64,000 nucleotides of DNA, taken from Intestinimonas timonensis. Its GTDB lineage: Bacteria; Bacillota; Clostridia; Oscillospirales; Oscillospiraceae. How positions within the stretch are numbered: the stretch's first letter is position 1; every line of letters begins with the position of its first letter. Shown piece after piece: positions 42,902 through 51,320 of this stretch. The stretch lies in the NCBI RefSeq assembly GCF_900626145.1, contig NZ_LR130816.1:597510-661509 (forward strand), given 5' to 3'. The translations under genes and the position numbers were made by a program. The notes under the pieces were generated by a model that did not search any database, was not told the origin of the DNA, and saw only the letters and a program-made list of their open reading frames with translations.

Positions 42902-43504
42902 GTGAGCACCAAGGAGAGACGCACCACAACGCTCTTCCTGGCCGATGATGACGAGTGCGTACGCCGGACCTTAGAGCACTTTTTTTCCCAATGCCCAGGC
43001 TACCAGGTGGTGGGGGCCGCCAGCGACGGCGCCGCCGCGGTGGAGGGCTGCAAGCGGCTGCGGCCGGACGTAGCGCTGCTGGACATCCAGATGCCGGTAC
43101 TCAGCGGCACCGGTGCGGCCAGACTGATCCTGGAGGAGGGGTATGCCAAATGCGTGGTCATGCTCACCGCCTTCAGCGACCGGGACAGTGTGCGGGAGGC
43201 CCAGGAGGCCGGAGCCTTCGGCTATCTGACAAAGCCCTTTGAGCCGGACAAGATCCTGCCCACCCTGGAGGTGTGCCTGTACCGCAGCCGGGAATACCAT
43301 CTGCTGCGCAAGGAGCAGCGGAATCTGGACCGGCGCCTGGGGGAGCGGGAGACCGTGGACCGGGCCAAGCTCCTCCTCATGGAGTCCAGACGGATGTCGG
43401 AGGAGGAGGCCTACCGCTATATCCGGGAGCTCAGCCGCCGGAAGAACCTCTCCATGGCCAAGGTGGCGCGCTACCTGGTGGAGCAGTTGGGAGGGGCGCC
43501 ATGA
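42902..43504 (+). CDS. eutV: ANTAR response regulator for ethanolamine genes
   Basis: 200 residues from GTG 42902; another GTG at 42892 is possible. Receiver domain: FLADDDECVRR, phosphorylation site Asp61 in ALLDIQMP, then TAFSD and TKPF. C-terminal ANTAR helix bundle ETVDRAKLLLMESRRMSEEEAYRYIRELSRRKNLSMAKVARYL. EutV-type proteins bind nascent RNA hairpins and prevent termination when phosphorylated. It overlaps eutW by 4 bases. Confidence 0.92.
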   Translation: MSTKERRTTTLFLADDDECVRRTLEHFFSQCPGYQVVGAASDGAAAVEGCKRLRPDVALLDIQMPVLSGTGAARLILEEGYAKCVVMLTAFSDRDSVREAQEAGAFGYLTKPFEPDKILPTLEVCLYRSREYHLLRKEQRNLDRRLGERETVDRAKLLLMESRRMSEEEAYRYIRELSRRKNLSMAKVARYLVEQLGGAP

Positions 43505-44874
43505 TCAGTGCGACCAGGATGCTCTGCCAAAAATATACCGATCTCACCGACGGGGAGATCGCCCACATCGAGTCCTACAACGCCCTCCTGCCCGCTCTGG
43601 CCAACGCTGAGGAGGCCGACGTTTTCATTGACTGCCGCACATCCACCGGCCGCTCCGCTATCGTGGTCTGCGAAGCCAAGCCCCAGACCGTGCCCTCCAA
43701 CTATGAGAGTACCATCCTGGGTATGCTGATCCAGTGGCAGGACGAGCCGGCGGTGGACCGCTCCTTCCGGCTCCAGGTCCCCACTGTGGGTGTCCGGGCG
43801 GTCTCCATGCCCGAGGACCGGCGGATCGTCCAGTCGGTGGAGCCCATCTTCTACGAGGAACGGCTCATCGCCGTGCTCATCTACGAAAAGCCCGCCATGG
43901 CTGTGGAGGCGGTGGTGGCCCAGCAGGAGGAACACCCTGCCGGGGAAAAGGACGGCCTGGATTGGGCCGGTGTGGCCGACTGCCTGGGAGAGGCCGTCAT
44001 CTTTCTGAATCAGGAGGGGGCGGTCTGCGGCTACAACCAGGCAGCCGGTACCCTCTATCGGGACATGGGGTATATCGGTGACCTGATGGGGATGCCGGGC
44101 AGCAACATCCAGCCGGCGGCGCTGGCCGAATGTGACGGCCAGTGGCACGAGTCCTCGGTGGTCAACCGCACCCTCCAGTACCGCCGGGTGGCTGTCACCA
44201 GCGGCACGGCCCGGTGGGCCCTCATCATCCGCGATCTCACCGGGCAGCGGTGGCTGGAGCAGGAACTGGCTTTTCAGAAGACCGCTCTGCGGGAGCTGCG
44301 GCACCGGATGAAAAACAGCCTCCAGATGATCGCCAATATCACCCGGAACCGCAGCTATGAGACCAACGACCCCACTGCCATCCAGACCGCTTTGCTGGAT
44401 ACGGCCAACCGCCTGCTCTCCCTCACCGCTACCTTGGACGGTGTGGTCCAGGTATCGCCGGAGAAGGTATCCCTCCTCCAGGTGCTGGAGCAGGTGCGCA
44501 AATATACCTTCCAGACCCTGCTGACGCCGGCCAGAAGCATCACCATACGGGTGTGGGGCCAGGACGTAGCGGTGTCCGCCGACTGCGCCGCCTCAGTGGC
44601 CCTGGTGGTCAATGAGCTGGTGCAGAACGCCCTCAAGCACGCCTTCCCCGCCGGAGCGGCGGGTGAGGTGGATATCCAGCTCCAGGCTGGCCGCCCCCTG
44701 TGCAAGGTCACCGTGGGGGACAACGGTGTGGGCTTCCGCCAGGAGGCCGTGAGACCGGGTGGCATGGGGCTGGAGCTGGCCGCCACCATCGTCCGGGAGA
44801 AGCTCATGGGCGAGTGGAAGGTGGACAGCGGCAGCGGGGGGACCCGCATCACCTTCGATTTCTTAGAACAATAA
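43501..44874 (+). CDS. eutW: Ethanolamine sensor histidine kinase
   Basis: 457 residues from ATG 43501, overlapping the eutV stop. N-terminal GAF-like sensor (TDGEIAHIESYNALLPALANAEEADVFIDC), a PAS-like middle (AVIFLNQEGAVCGYNQAAGTLY), H-box LRELRHRMKNSLQMIANI with phospho-acceptor His268, and ATPase motifs NELVQNALKHAF and GDNGVGF. No membrane segment, so it senses cytoplasmic ethanolamine. Partner of eutV. Confidence 0.93.
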   Translation: MISATRMLCQKYTDLTDGEIAHIESYNALLPALANAEEADVFIDCRTSTGRSAIVVCEAKPQTVPSNYESTILGMLIQWQDEPAVDRSFRLQVPTVGVRAVSMPEDRRIVQSVEPIFYEERLIAVLIYEKPAMAVEAVVAQQEEHPAGEKDGLDWAGVADCLGEAVIFLNQEGAVCGYNQAAGTLYRDMGYIGDLMGMPGSNIQPAALAECDGQWHESSVVNRTLQYRRVAVTSGTARWALIIRDLTGQRWLEQELAFQKTALRELRHRMKNSLQMIANITRNRSYETNDPTAIQTALLDTANRLLSLTATLDGVVQVSPEKVSLLQVLEQVRKYTFQTLLTPARSITIRVWGQDVAVSADCAASVALVVNELVQNALKHAFPAGAAGEVDIQLQAGRPLCKVTVGDNGVGFRQEAVRPGGMGLELAATIVREKLMGEWKVDSGSGGTRITFDFLEQ

Positions 44875-44911
44875 CCGCACCGACCTGAGGTTATGGCGGC
44901 GCGGGAATACG

Positions 44912-44961
44912 CTGGGCGACGCAGCCCAGGGACAGCGGAAGCGCTGCCCCTGGGCTGTTTT
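44912..44961 (+). promoter_or_regulatory. Antiterminator/terminator switch before eutB
   Basis: Terminator CAGCCCAGGG (44922-44931) / CCCTGGGCTG (44948-44957) then TTTT. Its 5' arm overlaps an alternative hairpin, CTGGGC (44912-44917), loop GACGCA, GCCCAG (44924-44929). The two cannot form together. This is the arrangement expected for EutV-controlled antitermination, although the loop does not match the ANTAR consensus (A1, G4) exactly as I remember it. Confidence 0.7.
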
Positions 44962-45035
44962 GCATATTTTTCCCCATTGTCAGCCAAAGCGGGGGAGACC
45001 ACGCCAGAATCTGTTCAAAAGAGGTGTATCGAAAC

Positions 45036-46403
45036 ATGAAACTGAAGACGACCCTCAACGGCAGCAGTTTCGCCTTCCGGGACATCAAGGATGTGCTGGC
45101 CAAGGCCAACGAGCCCAAGTCCGCCGACCGCTTCCAGGGCATCGCGGCGGCCACCGCCACCGAGCGGGTGGCGGCTAAGATCGTGCTCTCGGAGCTCACC
45201 GTGGGCGACCTCACCGAGAACCCCACCGTCCCCTATGAAAAGGACGAGGTCACCCGGGTCAACATCGACGGCCTGAACAAGCCCATGTATGAGCGGTTCA
45301 AGAACATGACCATCGGTGAGCTGCGGGAGTGGATCCTGGATCACGGGACCTCTACCGAGGAGCTCTGCCGGGCCAGCCGTGCCTTCACCGGCGAGGTGGT
45401 GGCCGCCGTGGCCAAGATCATGTCCGCCATGGACCTGGTCTACGGCGCCAGCAAGATCGTCCGGCCCACCAAGTGCATCACCCAGATCGGTCTGCCCGGC
45501 ACCCTGTCCTACCGCTGCCAGACCAACAGCACCACCGACGACGTGCCCAGCATCCTCCTGGGCGTCATGGAGGGCCTGACCTATGGCTCCGGCGACGCCT
45601 GCCTGGGCATCAACCCCGTCACCGACGACGCCGAGACCACCAAGCGCATCGCCGACGGCCTGTGGAACCTGGTGCGGAAGAACGACATCCCCACCCAGAT
45701 CACCGTCCTCTCCCACATCACCACCCAGATGCAGGCTGTCCGCAACGGCGCTCCCCTGTCCATGTTCTTCCAGTCCATCGCCGGCACCCAGGCCGCCAAC
45801 GATAACTTCGGCGTCAACCGTGCCCTCCTGGAGGAGGCCTATGCCCTGGCCCGGGAGTCCTGCACCGGCCTCGGTCCCAACCTCCTCTATTTCGAGACCG
45901 GCCAGGGCTCCGAGGTGTCCATCGGTGCCGACGAGGGCGTGGACGAGATGACCCTGGAGGCCCGGACCTACGGCTTCGGCCGCTTCTTCAACCCCTTCAT
46001 GGTCAACAACGTCTCCGGCTTCATCGGCCCAGAGACCCTCTATGACGGCAAGGAGATGATCCGGGCCAACCTGGAGGACCACTTCATGGGCAAGCTCATC
46101 GGTCTGCCCATGGGCATGGCCCCCTGCTACACCAACCACACCTCCATCACCCAGGACGACCAGGAGATGGCCACCGCCCTGCTGGCCATGGCCGGCGCCA
46201 ACTACTACATGGGCGTGCCCGTGGGCGACGACGTGATGCTCTCCTATCAGGACACCAGCTTCCACGACGACGCCACCCTCCGGGAGCTCACCCACCGCCT
46301 GCCCGCCCCGGAGTTCCACAAGTGGATGATGAAGATGGACCTGATGGACGAGAACGGTCGTCTCACCCCCCGGGCCGGCGACGCGTCCATTTTCCTGAAG
46401 TGA
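45036..46403 (+). CDS. eutB: Ethanolamine ammonia-lyase large subunit
   Basis: 455 residues from ATG 45036 (AGAGGTG upstream), the normal size. Conserved segments: FRDIKDVLAKANEPKSADRFQGIAA, KCITQIGLPGTLSYRCQTNSTTDD, YFETGQGSE, GFIGPETLYDGKE and GLPMGMAPCYTNHT. Catalytic subunit of the B12-dependent enzyme that converts ethanolamine to acetaldehyde and ammonia. Expression is probably gated by the preceding switch. Confidence 0.97.
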   Translation: MKLKTTLNGSSFAFRDIKDVLAKANEPKSADRFQGIAAATATERVAAKIVLSELTVGDLTENPTVPYEKDEVTRVNIDGLNKPMYERFKNMTIGELREWILDHGTSTEELCRASRAFTGEVVAAVAKIMSAMDLVYGASKIVRPTKCITQIGLPGTLSYRCQTNSTTDDVPSILLGVMEGLTYGSGDACLGINPVTDDAETTKRIADGLWNLVRKNDIPTQITVLSHITTQMQAVRNGAPLSMFFQSIAGTQAANDNFGVNRALLEEAYALARESCTGLGPNLLYFETGQGSEVSIGADEGVDEMTLEARTYGFGRFFNPFMVNNVSGFIGPETLYDGKEMIRANLEDHFMGKLIGLPMGMAPCYTNHTSITQDDQEMATALLAMAGANYYMGVPVGDDVMLSYQDTSFHDDATLRELTHRLPAPEFHKWMMKMDLMDENGRLTPRAGDASIFLK

Positions 46404-46419
46404 GAAGGAGGGAGCAATC

Positions 46420-47286
46420 ATGAACGAAGCCCAACTGCAAGAGATCATTCTGAAGACTATCACTGAACTGGTGGGCCAGGAGGGAAAGACGACAGCCCCC
46501 TCCGCCGGTCCCAAGGTGGACCCCGGTGAGGTGCCCGACCTCTCCGCCGTGGACTACCGGAAGATCATCGACGTGCCCAACCCCGCCAACGAGGAGGAGT
46601 ACCGCCTCCTGCGGTCCCAGACCGTGGCCCGGCTGGGCGTCTGGCGGGCCGGTCCCCGGTACCGCACCAACACCTTCCTCCGCTTCCGGGCCGACCACGC
46701 CGTGGCCATGGACGCCGTCTTTACCGACGTGCCCGAGCAGGTGCTGGAGGATGCGGGACTCTTCTCCGTACAGACCCTCTGCGATAGCAAGGACACCTAC
46801 CTCACCCGCCCCGATCTGGGCCGCCGCTTCTCCGATGAGACTGTGGCCGAGCTGAGAAAGCGCTGTGTTCTGAACCCCGACGTCCAGATCGTGGTCTCCG
46901 ACGGCCTCTCCAGCACCTCCGTCTCCGCCAACGTCAAGGATGTGCTCCCCGCCATCCTCCAGGGCCTCAAGGCCTCCGGTGTCGCCGTGGGTACCCCCTT
47001 CTTCATCAAGTATGGCCGGGTGGGCGCCATGGACGCCGTTACCGAGGCCCTGGGTTCCAAGGTCACTGTCATCCTCCTGGGCGAGCGTCCCGGCCTGGCC
47101 ACCGGCGAGTCCATGTCCGCCTACATGACCTACGGCGGCTATATTGGTATCCCCGAGGCCAACCGTACCGTGGTCTCCAACATCCACCGGGGCGGCACCA
47201 CTCCCACCGAGGCCGGCGCCTTCATCGCCGAGCTGTGCCTGCGCATGCTCAAGGAAAAGGCCTCCGGCCTGGACCTCAAGGTTTGA
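46420..47286 (+). CDS. eutC: Ethanolamine ammonia-lyase small subunit
   Basis: 288 residues, 16 bases after eutB. Family stretches: ARLGVWRAGPRYRTNTFLRFRADHAVAMDAVF, LCDSKDTYLTRPDLGRR, VVSDGLSSTSV, FFIKYGRVGAMD and LGERPGLATGESMSAYMTYGG. Binds adenosylcobalamin together with EutB. A variable N-terminal ~45 residues may target the complex to a shell. Confidence 0.96.
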   Translation: MNEAQLQEIILKTITELVGQEGKTTAPSAGPKVDPGEVPDLSAVDYRKIIDVPNPANEEEYRLLRSQTVARLGVWRAGPRYRTNTFLRFRADHAVAMDAVFTDVPEQVLEDAGLFSVQTLCDSKDTYLTRPDLGRRFSDETVAELRKRCVLNPDVQIVVSDGLSSTSVSANVKDVLPAILQGLKASGVAVGTPFFIKYGRVGAMDAVTEALGSKVTVILLGERPGLATGESMSAYMTYGGYIGIPEANRTVVSNIHRGGTTPTEAGAFIAELCLRMLKEKASGLDLKV

Positions 47287-47322
47287 GCATCCATCATTAT
47301 GTTTGAATAGGAGCAGATGAAT

Positions 47323-47613
47323 ATGACCGGAACACAAGCCCTTGGTATGATCGAGACCCGCGGCCTGGTGGGCTCCATCGAGGCCGCCGACGCCATGGTC
47401 AAGTCCGCCAATGTCACCCTGATCGGTAAGGTCCACGTGGGCAGCGGCCTAGTGACCGTTATGGTACGGGGCGATGTGGGCGCCGTCAAGGCCGCCACCG
47501 ACGCCGGTGCCGCCGCTGCCGAGCGGGTGGGTGAGCTGGTGAGCGTCCACGTGATCCCCCGTCCCCACCAGGAGGTGGAGTACATTCTTCCCAGCCTGGA
47601 CCACCAGGCTTAG
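47323..47613 (+). CDS. eutM: Bacterial microcompartment shell protein (EutM/PduA-like hexamer)
   Basis: 96 residues from ATG 47323 (AGGAG 9 bases upstream). A single BMC domain: [77 protein letters not shown]. It assembles into hexameric tiles with a central pore. The other shell, aldehyde-handling and reactivase genes of a full eut operon are not found here. Confidence 0.92.
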   Translation: MTGTQALGMIETRGLVGSIEAADAMVKSANVTLIGKVHVGSGLVTVMVRGDVGAVKAATDAGAAAAERVGELVSVHVIPRPHQEVEYILPSLDHQA

Positions 47614-47699
47614 TATGGCTGGAAAACGGTAATACTCAGAAAAAGCCATAAAATAGAATAAAAAGGCTGGAGAGAGGTCCGAATAGACCTTTCTCACAG

Positions 47700-47742
47700 A
47701 AAAAACACGGAGGGTACCGCTTTGGGTCCCTCCGTGTTTTTT
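47700..47742 (+). terminator. Terminator of the eut operon
   Basis: 15-bp stem AAAAAACACGGAGGG / CCCTCCGTGTTTTTT. Confidence 0.9.
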
Positions 47743-47819
47743 ACGCCTTGGCGCGGAGTCCTGCCGCCGGTGGCTCCTTTGTCTGTCAGAAGCGAGTGGT
47801 GAGATCGTGGGCAGCATTC

Positions 47820-47849
47820 TTGAACTTCATAGGGAAACAATGGTATAAT
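47820..47849 (+). promoter_or_regulatory. Promoter of the HEFTH-protein gene
   Basis: TTGAAC (47820-47825), 18-bp spacer, TATAAT (47844-47849), followed by an AT-rich initial region. Confidence 0.65.
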
Positions 47850-47909
47850 ACTTTTTTCTTAAATTGGATATAGCGGGCAGCTGTGTCCACCGAAATGGAG
47901 GCATGGGAT

Positions 47910-49520
47910 ATGAGGACAAGCCGCAATCATCCAGAGCTGACCTCGGAGAGCACAGAACGGGTCCAGGCGGCGCGGGGGACCAGCAGAGCGGCACCACCCG
48001 GCACCACTCTGCCCAATTCGGCTGTTCTCGCCATGCTGACGGACGAAGACGGGGCCGCTTCCGACCGCCAGGAGGCAGAGCAGGCGCTGGCCGGGGCGAT
48101 CCACGAACGGATAGCCAGGTTGGGAGGTGCCCCCGAGACACTGGAAGAGTCAGCCACACCGGCCCGGGTGGTCCTCCCCGAAGAAGGCGAGGGCCAACAG
48201 CGTTCCCACCGTTCCAATGTCAAGTTCCAGCATTTCCTGACAGCTCTGGACGCCTACAAGACAGAGGGGGGCACTCTGGAACAGGAGCTGGCTCTGCTGG
48301 GGGCCGCCGGCAGCTACATCAGAAAGCACGGCCACGAGACCGATGAGAACCATCTGGCGCAGAGTGCCCAAGTGGAGGACGCGCTCTATGAGCTCACCAT
48401 GCGGGGCGATACTGCAAAACAGGCCAATGCGAACATTGACCATATTCGGAGCATCATGAGCGTTGAAGAGAGTGCCAAAGAGAAAACAGATACGGTTAAA
48501 AGGCTGGAAAAAAAGGCCCTGGAAACGCTCAAGTCCATCTACCACCCGACAAAAAGTTCTTTCTCGTCATGGGGAAAAAGGCAGAAGCCGGCGTACAGCA
48601 AAGCGCTGCAGCTGATCACAGCGGACGTGATGAGCCAGCAAGGAAACATAGCGGCATATTTCGGAGGTTGGCGCTCATATACGACAAAGCTTCAAGCGGA
48701 GGAAGCTCCCGATGGAGGACGAAGGGACAGCTATGAGGTGTACAGCCGGGCAACCAGTGACGTAAACGATACGCTGGGCACCAGCCTGCATGAGTTTACC
48801 CATGTGGCCAACTCTATTGCGTACGATAACTCCGGATTGTTTCTCACCTATGAGCCGGGGACCAGCCCCGAGAAGGTCGAAAGGGAAATGCGCTGGCGTA
48901 AGGGCCGACTGCGGATGCTCAAGCAGTTGTCCGGGGAGGAACCACCTGAATGCCGGATTGGCTGCTCCACCCTTAAGGAATATGTGGAAGGGCGAACGGA
49001 CTATGGCGGTGACTGGAAATCCAGAAATCAATATATTCCAGTACGTATGAAATGGCTGAATGCGGAGGAGTGCAAGAGGGGGCACACCCCGTTTTTAACC
49101 GAGGACAGGCAAAAGGTGGAGGCGTTCAAGGATATTGTGGAAACTCTGTTCCAGCAGGGCAAGATCGGCGAGCAGGCCCGCAAGTTGGAGGAATACAGAG
49201 CAGAGCTGGAGGCAGGGGAGCACCCTGTCGATTCTAAAAGCCATGTGCCGGTCACGCCACAATGGATCGAGGAACAGATGCGTCATCTTGACGAGAGCTG
49301 CGGCGGTTCGGCGCAGGCTCTGATGACACTTCCTGAGGAGATCTCGCCGGATACCATGATCGAGTATGATTCCGTAATCAATCAGATGCTGGTCCAGTAC
49401 GAGGCCTCCGGTGGGAGCAAGGCGTCTAAGTTCTATCAGGCGCTCAAAGCCTCCGCCCTCGATGCCTTTGTACGCCGCAGGATGGCCGCCCTGAAGCGGC
49501 AGATCGGCAGCGGTAGATGA
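47910..49520 (+). CDS. Putative zinc-metalloprotease-like protein, function unknown
   Basis: 536 residues from ATG 47910 (GGAGG 8 bases upstream; longer starts lack a ribosome site). Residues 1-90 are polar and probably disordered, with TLPNSAVLAML and EQALAGAIHERIARLGG. A helical middle (IDHIRSIMSVEESAKEKTDTVKRLEKKALETLKSIYH) precedes SLHEFTHVANSIAYD, a HExxH zinc motif; the third ligand is not obvious. No signal peptide or membrane segment, so secretion would need a special route. Base use is less GC-rich than the neighbours, hinting at transfer. It could be a toxin or effector; unproven. Confidence 0.6.
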   Translation: MRTSRNHPELTSESTERVQAARGTSRAAPPGTTLPNSAVLAMLTDEDGAASDRQEAEQALAGAIHERIARLGGAPETLEESATPARVVLPEEGEGQQRSHRSNVKFQHFLTALDAYKTEGGTLEQELALLGAAGSYIRKHGHETDENHLAQSAQVEDALYELTMRGDTAKQANANIDHIRSIMSVEESAKEKTDTVKRLEKKALETLKSIYHPTKSSFSSWGKRQKPAYSKALQLITADVMSQQGNIAAYFGGWRSYTTKLQAEEAPDGGRRDSYEVYSRATSDVNDTLGTSLHEFTHVANSIAYDNSGLFLTYEPGTSPEKVEREMRWRKGRLRMLKQLSGEEPPECRIGCSTLKEYVEGRTDYGGDWKSRNQYIPVRMKWLNAEECKRGHTPFLTEDRQKVEAFKDIVETLFQQGKIGEQARKLEEYRAELEAGEHPVDSKSHVPVTPQWIEEQMRHLDESCGGSAQALMTLPEEISPDTMIEYDSVINQMLVQYEASGGSKASKFYQALKASALDAFVRRRMAALKRQIGSGR

Positions 49521-49680
49521 ATGGGAGAGGACGACCGGAAATGCATGGAAGAGACGGAGACGTTGCTTCGGGAAATAAAAAACCGTAGTTTTTGTCACAA
49601 AAACCGGTGCAGAGGCGATATAAAAGGTAGAGAACCGCACGTTGAACGTTCAAAGCAGCCAAAATATGGAGGTGTATCAA

Positions 49681-51102
49681 ATGAACGGAAAAATGCGAGC
49701 GGGGCTGAGCCTTCTGCTGTGCCTTGTGCTCTGTCTGGGTACCGCCGGGGCGGCGGAGAGCCGGGACCTGACGAGTCAGGAGGGCCAGGCCATGCGCCTG
49801 GAGCGCCTGGGCCTCTTCCTGGGCGTGGGGGAGGATGAAAACGGCTTCACCGACTTCGACCTGGACCGGACACCCAGCCGGGAGGAGGCGGTGACCATGC
49901 TGGTCCAGGCCCTGGGCAAGGGTACAGAAGCGGCGGAGATGGGGAAGACCCACCCCTTCACCGACGTGCCCGCCTGGGCCGACGGCTATGTGTCCTATGC
50001 CTATGACCAGGGCCTTACCAAGGGTACCTCGGACACCACTTTCGGCGCCGGAGACACCGCCACCGGGGCCATGTACGTGACCTTCATGCTCCGGGCCCTG
50101 GGTTACGCCGACGGCACCGACTTCACCTGGGACGACCCCTGGGCCCTGGCCGAGACCTGCGGCATCCTGCCCGACCGGGGGGACCTGGAGGACTTCCTTC
50201 GGGCCGATGCGGTGGAGGTCACCGCCGCCGCCCTCTCCGCCAAGCTAAAGGGGACAGATGCCACCATGGCCCAGAAGCTCATTACCGAGGGAGCCGTCTC
50301 TCAGGCGGCCTACGACCAGGCCTTCCAGAACTATGAGGCGGCCATGGCGGGGATCGCCGCCAACGACTTCTATCGGGAGGAGGAGCGCTGGGAGTCGGAC
50401 TATGGCACCGTGGTGCTGGGACTAGTATCCGGTCTGCCCAGCGGAAACGGTTACACCCTCCAGATGGTGACCAAGCCAGCTGCCGCTGTGGGAGAGGGCC
50501 TGATCATCGACCTGCCCTTGCCCAACAAGGTGGCACCGGAGGAACCTGCATTGAGTGCGGACGGGCAGACTTTCACCTACTCTATCCACTTGGAGGAGAC
50601 GGTCACCGTCAGCTCCAAGACGGACCTGGAGGGCGTGACCTACCAGGCCGGTACCTATACTTATATGGTGGACCTGAGAAGCGGCAAGGTGACGAGAGAT
50701 ATTCGGCCCACGGAGGTCACCACAGAAGCGGAGCAGGCGGCCTATGACGCCGCCATTGCCCAGCGCATCCAGGGTGTCACCGTTCTGGAGCGGCTGGAGA
50801 GCGACTACTGTACGGTCCTCTATACCTCTGCTGCCAGCGACTCCAGGGGAGAATTCCGGTCCCTGACACTGGTCTATAAGCCCGGCTCGCCCAGAACCGC
50901 CGGGGAGACCCTGGGTCTGGAGCTGCCAATGGCCTCTGACACCACCCAGGCTGTGCCGGAGGGCATGGCCTTCCGCGATGACGGAGATGTCTTTTCCTAC
51001 ACCTGTACTGTGGATGGTTCAGCCGAAAGCTGGGAGGCGGGTACCTATCGGTTTACCGTTCATCTGCATGACGGAGGCGTCGAAATGGAGTTTGTCCCCT
51101 GA
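49681..51102 (+). CDS. Secreted SLH-domain protein
   Basis: 473 residues from ATG 49681 (GGAGG 8 bases upstream). Signal peptide (LSLLLCLVLCLGTAGAAE). Two to three SLH units: RTPSREEAVTMLVQALG, HPFTDVPAWADGYVSYAYDQGLTKGTSDTTFGAGDTATGAMYVTFMLRALGY, and a third through WALAETCGILPDR. The C-terminal ~270 residues form two copies of an unrecognised beta-rich module (ERWESDYGTVVLGL and ERLESDYCTVLYTS each start one). Wall-anchored; function unknown. Confidence 0.82.
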   Translation: MNGKMRAGLSLLLCLVLCLGTAGAAESRDLTSQEGQAMRLERLGLFLGVGEDENGFTDFDLDRTPSREEAVTMLVQALGKGTEAAEMGKTHPFTDVPAWADGYVSYAYDQGLTKGTSDTTFGAGDTATGAMYVTFMLRALGYADGTDFTWDDPWALAETCGILPDRGDLEDFLRADAVEVTAAALSAKLKGTDATMAQKLITEGAVSQAAYDQAFQNYEAAMAGIAANDFYREEERWESDYGTVVLGLVSGLPSGNGYTLQMVTKPAAAVGEGLIIDLPLPNKVAPEEPALSADGQTFTYSIHLEETVTVSSKTDLEGVTYQAGTYTYMVDLRSGKVTRDIRPTEVTTEAEQAAYDAAIAQRIQGVTVLERLESDYCTVLYTSAASDSRGEFRSLTLVYKPGSPRTAGETLGLELPMASDTTQAVPEGMAFRDDGDVFSYTCTVDGSAESWEAGTYRFTVHLHDGGVEMEFVP

Positions 51103-51125
51103 ATGTGGAAAAGAAGAGATCAAGA

Positions 51126-51156
51126 CGCGTGGAGAGCGGCGGCCGCTCTCCACGCG
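51126..51156 (+). terminator. Terminator after the SLH protein
   Basis: 13-bp stem CGCGTGGAGAGCG / CGCTCTCCACGCG with 5-nt loop, then CTTTTCTTCT. Confidence 0.88.
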
Positions 51157-51320
51157 CTTTTCTTCTGTCACCAAAATGAGTCGGGGATTTTTGCCAAAAC
51201 AGGGCAAAAATCTTTGGGACTCTCTTGTAATTTTGTCACCATTTTGTTACCATTAGAACGTATCCAAACAGGGGATATCTTTCCCCATGAACCGGGAACA
51301 GAAAGGTGGAAAACGGGAAA

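Noticed and set aside
49521..49838. 105-residue frame after the HEFTH gene
   Set aside because: Overlaps the signal peptide region of the SLH gene in another frame and has no ribosome site.
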